Source: Lachnotalea sp. AF33-28
GTDB taxonomy: Bacteria; Bacillota; Clostridia; Lachnospirales; Lachnospiraceae
Direction: 5' to 3'
DNA length: 64,000 bases
Assembly (NCBI RefSeq): GCF_003477885.1
Contig: NZ_QUEE01000008.1
Span: 186,001 to 250,000, forward strand
The notes under the pieces were generated by a model, which was not told where the DNA came from, did no database searches, and saw only the letters and a list, made by a program, of their open reading frames with translations. Shown here piece after piece: positions 25,301 to 33,323 of this stretch. The stretch's first letter is position 1; each line of letters opens with the position of its first letter. Position numbers and translations under genes: made by a program.

Positions 25301-26605
25301 ATGGAGATGACACAGGAATTCATGATTTTTATAAACATGGTGATCGCCATATCGGATTATGCCGTGCTGATCTATGCCATGTACCAGTTTTTAAATAAAA
25401 CAGGCAGGAATCTGTACCTGCCTAAAGGTTATTATATACTCGGCTTTTCTCTGTATATGGCCGCGCTTCTGCTCTCTGCCGTGATCAGAAGCGATCTGTA
25501 CGGCTGCCTTATGCTGACCGTATCGCCGGTGGCTCTGGGATACTTCCTTTTTAACCGGACAGGGCAGCACATTATCTATAATCTGGTTTACGGCTGCAGC
25601 ATTATCGCGGTACAGATATTTTCCATAGTCGCGTTCCAGTGGTATGCGGCAAAAACCGGCAATTTTGTAAGCAGTGCCATCGTATACAGCTGCGCGCTGA
25701 TGACGTTTAAACAGCTGATGGAGCTGTTAAATCTTAAGCTGTTTGTCTGGATATTCGGCAGGAGGAAGGAGGGGAGCGTTAGGTGGCAGCAGATTTTAAA
25801 TTCTTTTATACTGCCTGTCTTTTCGGTTGTATTCCTGCTGTCCATGTCCGCCTATGTGGCGCTTCTGCCCACAGAAGAAGGCATCATTACTTTAATTGTG
25901 AACCTGGTCTGCATCCTGCTTTTAAATATTTATGTGAGCTATATATTTGACAATATTGTAAAGAAAAATGAGCTGGAGAACGAACTGAATCTGATCCGCC
26001 AGAAAGAAACTATGCAGTACCGCTATTATGAGGAACTGGAGAAAAAATATCTGAAGACGCGCAAGGTTGTCCATGACATGAGAAACCACCTGATTGCGAT
26101 TGAACAGCTGTATCAGGAAAAGGATGGGGGCAGTGTCTCTTATATGCAGGATATGCACCGGATGCTTAACGAGCTGGGACAGAACTATTATACGGAAAAC
26201 CGCGTGCTGAACATAATATTAAACGACAAGGCGCAGCTGGCAGAGAGCCTGGGCATAACTTTTGAGATACGCGCCGCAGGAACCGACCTGACTTTTATGA
26301 AGGAGATGGATATCACCACGGTCTTTGCGAATCTGATGGATAATGCGCTGGAAGCGGCTTCGGAAGCAGAGGAAAAATGGGTGGTGTTTAGGATGGATCA
26401 GATCCGGGACTTTGTGGTAATCAATGTACGGAATGCGGCTGTTGATCCGCCGGTCTCCCGTAATGGCAGATTAATCTCTGCAAAAGACGGCAAAGAAGGA
26501 ATCGGTCTGCAAAATGTGAATCGCGCGGTGCAGGCCTATGACGGAACTCTGACGTTTCATTATGAGGACGGAGTGTTTGAAGTGAATGTAATGATACCGG
26601 TTTAA
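25301..26605 (+). CDS. GHKL-domain sensor histidine kinase (AgrC-like)
   Basis: 434 residues. The first 215 or so contain six to seven hydrophobic helices, then a coiled linker (NELENELNLIRQKETMQYR), the phosphoacceptor region VVHDMRNHLIAIEQLY (His in HDMRNH) and a GHKL ATP-binding domain with TTVFANLMDNALEA and GKEGIGLQNVN. This is the architecture of AgrC/ComD-type receptors that detect small peptides or membrane conditions. Paired with the preceding LytTR regulator, and probably cotranscribed with the protease and lipoprotein genes behind it. Confidence 0.9.
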   Translation: MEMTQEFMIFINMVIAISDYAVLIYAMYQFLNKTGRNLYLPKGYYILGFSLYMAALLLSAVIRSDLYGCLMLTVSPVALGYFLFNRTGQHIIYNLVYGCSIIAVQIFSIVAFQWYAAKTGNFVSSAIVYSCALMTFKQLMELLNLKLFVWIFGRRKEGSVRWQQILNSFILPVFSVVFLLSMSAYVALLPTEEGIITLIVNLVCILLLNIYVSYIFDNIVKKNELENELNLIRQKETMQYRYYEELEKKYLKTRKVVHDMRNHLIAIEQLYQEKDGGSVSYMQDMHRMLNELGQNYYTENRVLNIILNDKAQLAESLGITFEIRAAGTDLTFMKEMDITTVFANLMDNALEAASEAEEKWVVFRMDQIRDFVVINVRNAAVDPPVSRNGRLISAKDGKEGIGLQNVNRAVQAYDGTLTFHYEDGVFEVNVMIPV

Positions 26606-26686
26606 ATTTGTGGGAAAAGGAGACGCGTTGAAACATTTGCAGGTTATCGGACCATGGGCTGATAACATAAAGTGGAGGATATTTCT

Positions 26687-27406
26687 ATGAATGTGGTTTG
26701 TTTTGTATTTACCCTTTGTATCACCGGCATATTTCCGGCTGTAATGCTGATCGGACTGCTGGCCGGCAGAAGACGCTATCTGAAAAGCTATTTTGCGGGC
26801 CTTGCCACCTTTCTGGTATTTCAGATACTGCTTCGCGTGCCGATTTTAAACCGGATGTCATCCATGGGGTGGCAGAGCATCCTGTTCCTTAAAAGCCCCT
26901 GGCTGTATGCCCTGTTTCTGGGTTTTACTGCGGCACTGTTCGAGGAAGGCGGCCGCTTTCTCACCATGAAGCTTTTCATGAAAAAAGAGCGCGGCGCCTG
27001 GGAAGACGTGGTGTTCGGCGTCGGACACTGGGCCATGGAAGCCCTGTATATCATAGGAATAAATGCGGTATACACTCTGTTTATGAATCCCGGGCTGATC
27101 GCCGTTATGGGATCGAATTTCTTTATAGGAGGATTGGAGCGGCTGTTTGTTCTGCCGGTCCATGTGGCTTTTTCTGTCATGGTGATGCAGGCCGTGCGGG
27201 AAAGAAAGTACTTCTGGCTCGTTTTGGCAGTTTTTCTTCATGCAGCGGTGGATGCCTACTGCGTGCTGGCACAGACGGTCTGGGGCATGGGAATTGTGGA
27301 AATAGAAGGCAGTATTGCCGCAATTGGCATTTTGCTTTTTATTTATATCATCATTACAAAAAGGGGCAGAAAGAAGAATGTTCCTTTGAAAGAAGAAGCA
27401 CACTGA
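26687..27406 (+). CDS. YhfC-family intramembrane metalloprotease-like protein
   Basis: 239 residues, seven or so membrane helices. The glutamate pair in ALFEEGGRFLTMKLFMKK (about residue 86) and later histidines in FGVGHWAMEAL and LHAAVDAYC resemble the metal-site pattern of YhfC/PrsW/CPBP-type membrane proteases. ATG 26687 is preferred because GGAGG lies 8 bases upstream; a GTG at 26672 would contain that site. The last codons run into the two-hairpin element, whose first hairpin includes the stop codon. It follows the LytTR/GHKL pair and precedes a lipoprotein gene, which makes it a candidate processing enzyme; proteolysis itself is inferred. Confidence 0.8.
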   Translation: MNVVCFVFTLCITGIFPAVMLIGLLAGRRRYLKSYFAGLATFLVFQILLRVPILNRMSSMGWQSILFLKSPWLYALFLGFTAALFEEGGRFLTMKLFMKKERGAWEDVVFGVGHWAMEALYIIGINAVYTLFMNPGLIAVMGSNFFIGGLERLFVLPVHVAFSVMVMQAVRERKYFWLVLAVFLHAAVDAYCVLAQTVWGMGIVEIEGSIAAIGILLFIYIIITKRGRKKNVPLKEEAH

Positions 27407-27441
27407 AGTGTGCGTAGGTCATCAGCCTACGGCTGGTGACA
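27397..27441 (+). repeat. Two-hairpin leader element, single unit
   Basis: Hairpin 1 GCACAC-TGAA-GTGTGC, then GTAGG, then hairpin 2 TCATCAGCC-TAC-GGCTGGTGA and CA, ending 3 bp before AAAAGGAGG of the lipoprotein gene. Compared with the units at 13.7 kb, both stems carry paired base exchanges that preserve pairing, while loops and linkers are mostly the same. Confidence 0.88.
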
Positions 27442-27458
27442 GGAAAAGGAGGAAGAAT

Positions 27459-27860
27459 ATGAGATATTTAATGACACTGATGGCGGCGGTGCTGTGCATG
27501 GGAATCCTGGCGGGATGCGCCGGAGGGAAGATCGCGGGAGGCTTTGATAAGGATGAGGTGCTGAAAGAAGCGAAAGCAGCTGTGGATCTCGTCAATGAGA
27601 AAGACTACGAGACCTTAAACAGCATGATGACTCAGCAGATGGCGGATGCCGGCGTGACCGGCCAGATCGAAGCTGCATGGGATCAGCTGGGACTTGGTGA
27701 ATTCAAAAGCTATAAGACGGAGACCGTTGTTGGGCAGAAAGATGAGGACGGAAACGATATCGCTGTCGCGGTTCTGGTAACGGAATATGAAAACGCATCC
27801 ATCCAGTTTCAGGTGGCGTTTGACCAGGAGATGAAGATAACCGGCTTCTATATAAAATAA
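27459..27860 (+). CDS. DUF3887-type lipoprotein
   Basis: 133 residues. Signal peptide and lipobox ILAGC near residue 19, so lipid-anchored outside. The mature part (GFDKDEVLKEAKAAVDLVNE, NSMMTQQM, EYENASIQFQVAFDQEMKIT, GFYIK) matches the DUF3887 fold, a small NTF2-like domain of unknown task. ATG 27459 has AAAGGAGG 6 bases upstream, directly behind the two-hairpin element. It is the last gene of the LytTR/GHKL/YhfC group and ends with a terminator. It may sense or be processed as part of that circuit. Confidence 0.85.
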   Translation: MRYLMTLMAAVLCMGILAGCAGGKIAGGFDKDEVLKEAKAAVDLVNEKDYETLNSMMTQQMADAGVTGQIEAAWDQLGLGEFKSYKTETVVGQKDEDGNDIAVAVLVTEYENASIQFQVAFDQEMKITGFYIK

Positions 27861-27914
27861 GGCCGCATTTTCCTATTGAATAAAAAGGGCATGTCCTGGC
27901 CGGGCATGCCCTTT
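27861..27914. terminator. Terminator with conserved upstream motif, lipoprotein gene and lysA
   Basis: AAAGGGCATG and CATGCCCTTT form a clean stem (27884-27914) with T-rich sides in both directions, serving the lipoprotein gene and the convergent lysA. Just before it lies GGCCGCATTTTCCTATTGAA (27861-27880), found again with one change before the pckA terminator. Confidence 0.85.
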
Positions 27915-27956
27915 GGCGTGTGCTCGATGGGCACACAGGTAAGCATTTATCTACTT

Positions 27957-29222
27957 TTAGAGATATTTATCCAGAATATCGCAGAAATCAAAGGTGGCGA
28001 AGTAATCCTTTGGGGTTTCTGCTCGGCGGATCATCTGGACAGATCCGTCTTCTTTAAGAAGCAGTTCTGCTGATTTAAGCTTGCCGTTATAGTTATAGCC
28101 CATGGAGAAGCCGTGGGCGCCGGTGTCATGTATCACCAGCAGATCGCCGGTATCGATGGCCGGAAGCATGCGGTCGATAGCGAATTTATCGTTGTTTTCG
28201 CAGAGAGAACCGGTCACATCGTATTTATGGTCGCAGGGCTGATCCTCTTTTCCCATCACGGTGATATGGTGATATGCTCCGTACATGGCAGGGCGCATCA
28301 GATTCACTGCACATGCATCGCAGCCGATGTATTCCTTATGTGTGTGTTTCTGATGTATCGCGGTAGTAACCAGACAGCCGTAAGGCCCGAGCATATAGCG
28401 TCCCAGCTCGGTATACAGCGCCACGTCGCCCATGCCGGCAGGAACCAGCACCTCTTCGTACACTTTTTTAACACCAGCGGAGATCTGATAGATGTCGTTA
28501 GGCTGCTGATCGGGGCGGTAGGGAATGCCGATTCCCCCGGACAGGTTGATAAAACGGATATCTGCTCCGGTTTCTTTTTTGAGATGTACCGCAACCTCGA
28601 ACAGCACCTTTGCGAGCATCGGATAATACTCGTTAGTGACCGTGTTGCTGGCTAGAAACGCGTGAATGCCGAAATGCTTTACGCCTTTTTGCTTTAAGAT
28701 ACGGAAACCTTCAAAGAGCTGTTCTGTGGTAAATCCGTATTTTGCATCTCCCGGGTTATCCATGATATCATTACTGATTTTAAACAGGCCGCCCGGATTA
28801 TATCGACAGCTGATCGTTTCCGGCAGTCCGGCGCAGTTTTCCAGATATTTGATATGTGTGATATCGTCCAGGTTGATGGTGGCGCCGATCTTTCTGGCGA
28901 ATACGTATTCCTCAGCCGGCGTGGCGTTGGAAGAAAACATGATATCGGAACCGGAGAAATGAAGCGCGTCCGCCATCATGAGCTCGGTCATAGAGGAACA
29001 GTCACAGCCGCATCCATACTCTCTTAGGATATTCAGTATAAAGGGGTTCGGAGTGGCCTTTACGGCAAAGTATTCCTTAAAGCCCGGATTCCAGGAAAAA
29101 GCATCCCTAAGCCTGGCGGCGTTGACCCTGATCCCCTTTTCATCATACAGGTGGAATGGGGTCGGGTATGTTTTTGTAATTTCTTTTAACTGTTCAAGGG
29201 TTACAAAGGGTGTTTTACTCAT
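27957..29222 (-). CDS. lysA: Diaminopimelate decarboxylase
   Basis: 421 residues; PLP-dependent barrel enzyme that converts meso-diaminopimelate to lysine. Seen: FAVKATPNPFILNILREYG (PLP-Lys), CDCSSMTELMMAD, the HAFLASNTVTNEYY strand, NLSGGIGIPYRP, ELGRYMLGPYGCLV, GSLCENNDKFA (catalytic Cys region) and DTGAHGFSMGYNYNG. The subgroup is the short, atypical LysA common in Clostridia and Bacteroidetes. The start overlaps the preceding regulator by 4 bp, so both are made from one transcript. No lysine riboswitch is seen upstream. Confidence 0.93.
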   Translation of the reverse strand: MSKTPFVTLEQLKEITKTYPTPFHLYDEKGIRVNAARLRDAFSWNPGFKEYFAVKATPNPFILNILREYGCGCDCSSMTELMMADALHFSGSDIMFSSNATPAEEYVFARKIGATINLDDITHIKYLENCAGLPETISCRYNPGGLFKISNDIMDNPGDAKYGFTTEQLFEGFRILKQKGVKHFGIHAFLASNTVTNEYYPMLAKVLFEVAVHLKKETGADIRFINLSGGIGIPYRPDQQPNDIYQISAGVKKVYEEVLVPAGMGDVALYTELGRYMLGPYGCLVTTAIHQKHTHKEYIGCDACAVNLMRPAMYGAYHHITVMGKEDQPCDHKYDVTGSLCENNDKFAIDRMLPAIDTGDLLVIHDTGAHGFSMGYNYNGKLKSAELLLKEDGSVQMIRRAETPKDYFATFDFCDILDKYL

Positions 29223-29932
29223 TGGATGGAGTCCTCCTTTTTTTCATTACTGGTCAGTTCAATCAGTTTTATCTCGTTGCTCAGCGCCTCTTTAAATACG
29301 TCGGCCAGGTTTTTTCTGCAGGAATAGAGACAGGTCGAGAGCTCGCCGTTTAGCTCTCCGGTCAGCACATTCCGGGAATCGGTGATCATGCGGATCTGAT
29401 TCTTTTGGCAAGGGCTTGGGTAGTAGATGACGCCGGCAATCTGCGGCCTTTCATCGGACAGAATAACGGTCTTAATATTCCTGCCTGCGGCATCGGTAAG
29501 CTCCGGTTCCAGAAGCGACAGCACATTGGAGGAAACTGCCAGATAAACGCGCAGCTTCGTCTGCTGCAGCATGGATTTCATCTTATCTAATATATGGCGT
29601 TCTCCCCGGATGGTCAGATAGCCTTCTTCGCTTCCCTTTTGCTTGGGAAGCGAAGCGGCCAGCTCCTGTTTCAGCGTTTCCAGAAACCGTATCTTATTGC
29701 TGCAGAATTCTTCCGCTTTTACCGGTGAATATCTGGTGACCGCGCCTTCCTCTACATAAGCAGCCCCCTTATCTACGAGGCCGGCAAGGCCGCTGTATGT
29801 ATTGGAACGGGATATGCCGGTCTGTTTAGAGGCTTCATAACCGGTCAGACTGCCTTCGGATAAAAGCAGCAGATATAGATTCGCTTCCTGCCTGGTCAGC
29901 CCGTACTGGGTGAGCGCGTCTATGTGTTCCAT
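29219..29932 (-). CDS. TrmB-family transcriptional regulator
   Basis: 237 residues. N-terminal winged helix: LTQYGLTRQEANLYLLLLSE, TGYEASKQTGISRSNTYSGL and DKGAAYVEEGAVTRYSPV; the C-terminal part resembles TrmB sensor domains. TrmB regulators usually handle sugars; here the gene is fused in translation (4-bp overlap) to lysA, so it probably senses lysine, diaminopimelate or a wall precursor. GGAGGCTGATC precedes the ATG, and an inverted repeat overlapping the -10 box suggests autorepression. Confidence 0.82.
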   Translation of the reverse strand: MEHIDALTQYGLTRQEANLYLLLLSEGSLTGYEASKQTGISRSNTYSGLAGLVDKGAAYVEEGAVTRYSPVKAEEFCSNKIRFLETLKQELAASLPKQKGSEEGYLTIRGERHILDKMKSMLQQTKLRVYLAVSSNVLSLLEPELTDAAGRNIKTVILSDERPQIAGVIYYPSPCQKNQIRMITDSRNVLTGELNGELSTCLYSCRKNLADVFKEALSNEIKLIELTSNEKKEDSIQ

Positions 29933-29947
29933 GATCAGCCTCCTATT

Positions 29948-29995
29948 AGTGTTTCTTTATAGGAACACTATAGATGGGGCTGCTGGTTTTGTCAA
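29948..29995 (-). promoter_or_regulatory. Promoter and operator of the TrmB-lysA operon
   Basis: Minus strand TTGACA (29995-29990), 17-bp spacer, TATAGT (29972-29967). An inverted repeat AGTGTT / AACACT with a 10-bp spacer (29948-29969) overlaps the -10 box and the start point, fitting a repressor site for the operon's own TrmB protein. Confidence 0.7.
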
Positions 29996-30163
29996 GGGAA
30001 TTAAGGGATGGCTGAAGCTTAATATCAGACATATAAAAAAACGGCATGGGCAAAATGACTGTTTAATCTGTGGAATTAGCAGGACATATAAGGGAGAAAA
30101 GATAAAATGCATAAAATCAGGGAGAGAAAGAAGTGAAAATGTTCAAAAAATCGAAAAAAACAC

Positions 30164-30219
30164 TTGCAATAATATACAATATGTGATATTCTTATGTCAT
30201 GGAGGTTACACGAGTAACC
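30164..30219 (+). promoter_or_regulatory. Promoter with LacI-type operator O1
   Basis: TTGCAA (30164-30169), 17-bp spacer and extended -10 TGATATTCT (box at 30187-30192), then the near-palindrome GGTTACACGAGTAACC (30204-30219) with the central CG usual for LacI-family sites. Binding here would block transcription of the lacI-type gene and perhaps the following transport genes. Confidence 0.7.
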
Positions 30220-30411
30220 AAAAGTAAGATTAATTTTAAATGGTAATCCGCGCACAGTATATGTGCATCTTGTATCCGGTCATAAGATCGGACGCAACTT
30301 AATACAAAAAACAGAAACTGGAAGATAAGTGACTTGTTCAGAGACAGGTTTGCTTTACCGCCAAACAGAAGAACGGTATGTGAATTCACGTGCTTCTTTT
30401 TTTCCAGAAGA
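30220..30411 (+). other. Long leader region before the LacI-type gene
   Basis: About 190 bp between two operators. It can form two small stems (GCACA ... TGTGC, and TCCGGTC ATAA GATCGGA). No credible gene; the frame running into the regulator lacks a ribosome site here. A structured leader or simply spacer between operators. Confidence 0.4.
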
Positions 30412-30427
30412 GGTTACGCGAGTAACT
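30412..30427 (+). promoter_or_regulatory. LacI-type operator O2
   Basis: GGTTACGCGAGTAACT repeats operator O1 with two changes; the centres are 208 bp apart, close to a whole number of helical turns, which would favour repression by DNA looping. Confidence 0.65.
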
Positions 30428-30466
30428 AAGTTCTGCACAAGGATGCCTGGATTGGGGGGAAGGGTT

Positions 30467-31450
30467 GTGGTTACCAGAAAAATGGTGGCGGAGAGAGCCG
30501 GTGTATCGGTGGCAACTGTTTCATATGTGATGAACCGTACTAAGAATGTGACACCGCAGGTTCAGAGGCGGGTGGAGAAAGCGATTGAAGAGCTGGGTTA
30601 CAAGCCGAATCTCGTGGCAAAGGGGCTGGCTTCCAAACGCACTCAGCATGTGGCGCTTCTCGTTGATAATCTGAAAAACCCATATTACTGTGAGGTGCTG
30701 GAGGGCGCGCAGTCCCTGGCCTCGGAGAAGGGCTACATAGTATCGGTGATAGCGGTGGACAGCTTTACCCAGGACATCGTACAGGAGCTGATCAGCCGAA
30801 AGATAGACGGCCTGCTTCTGGCACTGGGGTCCTACGATAATTCGACACTGGACCGTTATCAGAATCTGGGCGGCCCGGTGATCTGGCTGGGAAGATATAC
30901 CACGATTAATTATGAACCGGCTTATCATGCGGTGATCAGAGAATTAAAAGAAAACGGACATGAGAGAATCGCTTTTTTAAGCGGTATTCCGATATCCGAA
31001 CCCTCTCATTACCGCTATAAGGCGTTATGCAAAGCGTTCAGTGAATTCGGAATCGAATACAGGGAGAATCTGATTGTCGATGCGAAACCCAATGCTTCCA
31101 CAGATGGAAGGATGGGGGAAAAGGCGGCGAGAGAGCTGCTGGAGAGAGAAGAGCCGTTTACGGCACTGATCGCGGTTAACGATCTGATGGCGCTGGGGGC
31201 GATGAAAGAACTGCGCAGGCACGGCTACCGCATTCCGGAAGATATATCCGTAATAGGATGTGATAACATGCATGTGCTGGATTATATGTATCCGACATTA
31301 TCCAGCGTTGACACGAAGGCGTTTGAAACAGGGAAGGCGTTTATGGACAGCCTGGTTGAATGCATTGACGGCAGAGAGCCCAAGAGGGTGGAACTGACAG
31401 CTTTTTATGTGCCGAAAGCAAGTGTGACAAGAGTCAGGGATGTCTTGTAA
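30467..31450 (+). CDS. LacI-family transcriptional regulator of the rhamnoside locus
   Basis: 327 residues. The start GTG 30467 with GGGGGGAAGG upstream gives the usual LacI N-terminus, VVTRKMVAERAGVSVATVSY (helix-turn-helix), then NRTKNVTPQVQRRVEKAIEELGY and the hinge KGLASKRTQ. The sugar-binding domain has VALLVDNLKNPYYCEVLEGA and ALIAVNDLMALGAMKELRR. Two matching palindromes upstream point to autoregulation, and a binding-protein gene starts 70 bp downstream, so it very likely represses the whole locus until a rhamnose-containing sugar is present (inference). Confidence 0.9.
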   Translation: MVTRKMVAERAGVSVATVSYVMNRTKNVTPQVQRRVEKAIEELGYKPNLVAKGLASKRTQHVALLVDNLKNPYYCEVLEGAQSLASEKGYIVSVIAVDSFTQDIVQELISRKIDGLLLALGSYDNSTLDRYQNLGGPVIWLGRYTTINYEPAYHAVIRELKENGHERIAFLSGIPISEPSHYRYKALCKAFSEFGIEYRENLIVDAKPNASTDGRMGEKAARELLEREEPFTALIAVNDLMALGAMKELRRHGYRIPEDISVIGCDNMHVLDYMYPTLSSVDTKAFETGKAFMDSLVECIDGREPKRVELTAFYVPKASVTRVRDVL

Positions 31451-31456
31451 AACAAT

Positions 31457-31500
31457 GAAACGAGCGCAACATGAGCAATCATGTTCACTATAACAATGAA
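31457..31500 (+). promoter_or_regulatory. Inverted repeat between regulator and binding-protein genes
   Basis: AACATGA and TCATGTT flank a 4-bp centre at about 31469-31486. It has no T tail, so more likely an operator or weak mRNA stem than a terminator. No strong promoter boxes seen. Confidence 0.35.
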
Positions 31501-31520
31501 ATGCTAAAGGAGGTTAGCAA

Positions 31521-33212
31521 ATGAAAGGGAGTAAGTCTTTCAAGAAGTGGTTGGCATTGTTTATGGTAGTAGCCATGGTATGCGGCCTGACTGCGTGCAG
31601 CAGCGGCTCAGCGGGTACGACCGCAGCGCCGGAGAATACGACGGCGGCACCGACGACAACGGCGGCTGAAAAGGAAACAACGACAGCGGCGCCGGATGCA
31701 TCGGGCGACAAGATGAAAGTTACAGTCAGTGTACAGGCGGGTACGGGTGTAGAGGAAGCCTGGACAGCTGTGGCTAAAGCTTACATGGAGAAGAACCCGG
31801 GCGTGGAAGTCGTTATTGACTTGAAACCGGTAGACGGCTATGCAGAATGGGTACAGAAGGCATTTACAACAGCGGGAACAGAAACCGATATTGTAAATAT
31901 CAACCTGGCCGGCGCAGTGGCTTCCGGCAAGTCCATCAACTGGCTGGAGTACATGAGCAATGACAGCCCGTATTCCGACGGAACATGGCAGGAACAGTTC
32001 AATTTTGAAGCACAGGTACGTGACCTTGCGAGAAATGAAATGACCTCTCTGTCTCTGGATTCCGTACAGGTAGTTTGGACCTATAATAAGGATATCTTTG
32101 AAGAAGTAGGCGTAGAGCCTCCGAAGACCTGGGACGAATTTATCACCGTATGTGAGAAGATCCAGGCAGCCGGATATCAGCCGATCGCTATGGCCGGCGA
32201 TTACAACAGCTTCTGGTCAGGCGCTATGGGCTGGCTGGCACAAATTTATGCGGATCAGACCACCCGTTCCATGATTGAAGTTTATAAGGCTCAGGAAGGT
32301 GATTTCTGCTACGATCCCGATGTGGACGGCGTATGGTCTTACGATCCTACAGACCCTTATAACGATGATTCTTACAAAGTAAACCAGAATGCAGTTCGCG
32401 TATTTAAGGCTGTTATGGACGGAACCTATACGGCGGATACCCCCGGTATGAGAACCGTATGGACCAATATGGCGAAGATTTTCCCTCAGTATGCGGGCGG
32501 AGACTCCTTCTTTGGCACGGATAACAACGGTTCTGTATCCCTGTTCTACCAGGGAAAAGCAGCTATGAGACCTGATACCTGCGGCCGTCTGATCCAGTTT
32601 AAGAACGATATGGAGAAATTAAGATCCGGCGGAAGTGTTACCGGCAGCGATGATGCGGTAATCGAAGGCGTTAAGGAATTCAATATCGGTACATTTAATA
32701 TGCCTACAATGGAAGGCGACGGAATTGAAGCCCCTGTTCGTACAATCGAAGTTGCAACAGGATTCCTTGGAGCAATTAAGAAAGACAAAGCACATGATGA
32801 TCAGGTTGCGGATCTGCTGATGTATTTCTCATCAGAAGAAGGCCAGAGCTTATTCCTGTCCACCGGTATTGAGAACGCTATGACCGTTCAGGGTCCTTCT
32901 CTGGTGTACAATGTGAAGCTTCCGGCTGATATCCAGGCATCCTTTGACAATCTGTCCTTTATCGGTAACTGCCAGAAGGGCAACGGCCAGAAGCTGGCCC
33001 GCGGTATGTCCGGCAGTTCAGGAGATATTGATGCTTCCTATCGTCTGTTCTATGACTATACTTACAAGTTCTTAAGCGGCGATATCGATATTGAAGCATG
33101 GGTGAAAGAGCACTGTGCAAACATCGATCAGTATAAGGAAGAGGCTATGATCAGTTCCGGTATCAGCGCGTCTGATCTTGAGCATCCGGAAAACCAGCCT
33201 ACAGGACAGTAA
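31521..33212 (+). CDS. Sugar ABC transporter solute-binding lipoprotein
   Basis: 563 residues. Signal peptide with lipobox LTAC (cysteine near residue 26) followed by a Thr/Ala-rich linker up to about residue 68, then a family-1-type binding domain (KVTVSVQAGTGVEEAWTAVA, YMEKNPGVEVVIDLKP, QVVWTYNKDIFEEVGVEPPK, TWDEFITVCEKIQAAGYQPI, FYQGKAAMRPDTC). It is larger than the usual 400-450 residues, suggesting extra surface elements or an oligosaccharide ligand. AAAGGAGG precedes the ATG. A strong stem-loop behind it would make its mRNA more abundant than that of the permeases, a usual arrangement. Confidence 0.92.
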   Translation: MKGSKSFKKWLALFMVVAMVCGLTACSSGSAGTTAAPENTTAAPTTTAAEKETTTAAPDASGDKMKVTVSVQAGTGVEEAWTAVAKAYMEKNPGVEVVIDLKPVDGYAEWVQKAFTTAGTETDIVNINLAGAVASGKSINWLEYMSNDSPYSDGTWQEQFNFEAQVRDLARNEMTSLSLDSVQVVWTYNKDIFEEVGVEPPKTWDEFITVCEKIQAAGYQPIAMAGDYNSFWSGAMGWLAQIYADQTTRSMIEVYKAQEGDFCYDPDVDGVWSYDPTDPYNDDSYKVNQNAVRVFKAVMDGTYTADTPGMRTVWTNMAKIFPQYAGGDSFFGTDNNGSVSLFYQGKAAMRPDTCGRLIQFKNDMEKLRSGGSVTGSDDAVIEGVKEFNIGTFNMPTMEGDGIEAPVRTIEVATGFLGAIKKDKAHDDQVADLLMYFSSEEGQSLFLSTGIENAMTVQGPSLVYNVKLPADIQASFDNLSFIGNCQKGNGQKLARGMSGSSGDIDASYRLFYDYTYKFLSGDIDIEAWVKEHCANIDQYKEEAMISSGISASDLEHPENQPTGQ

Positions 33213-33233
33213 TCAGTAACAGGTAGGGAATGA

Positions 33234-33276
33234 GGGGTGTTGTAAAATACAGATTTTGCAACACCCCGTCTTTTTT
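33234..33276 (+). terminator. Intra-operon stem-loop / attenuating terminator
   Basis: GGGGTGTTGTAAAAT and ATTTTGCAACACCCC form a 15-bp stem followed by a T run, between the binding-protein and permease genes. Partial read-through would set the ratio of binding protein to permease. Confidence 0.85.
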
Positions 33277-33323
33277 GATCAGAAGAATTCTTTATTTACA
33301 GACCAGGAAAGGGGGAGACCTTA

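Noticed and set aside
30329..30466. Upstream extension of the LacI-type protein by 46 residues
   Set aside because: It would place operator O2 inside the gene and lacks a ribosome site, while GTG 30467 gives the usual LacI N-terminus.
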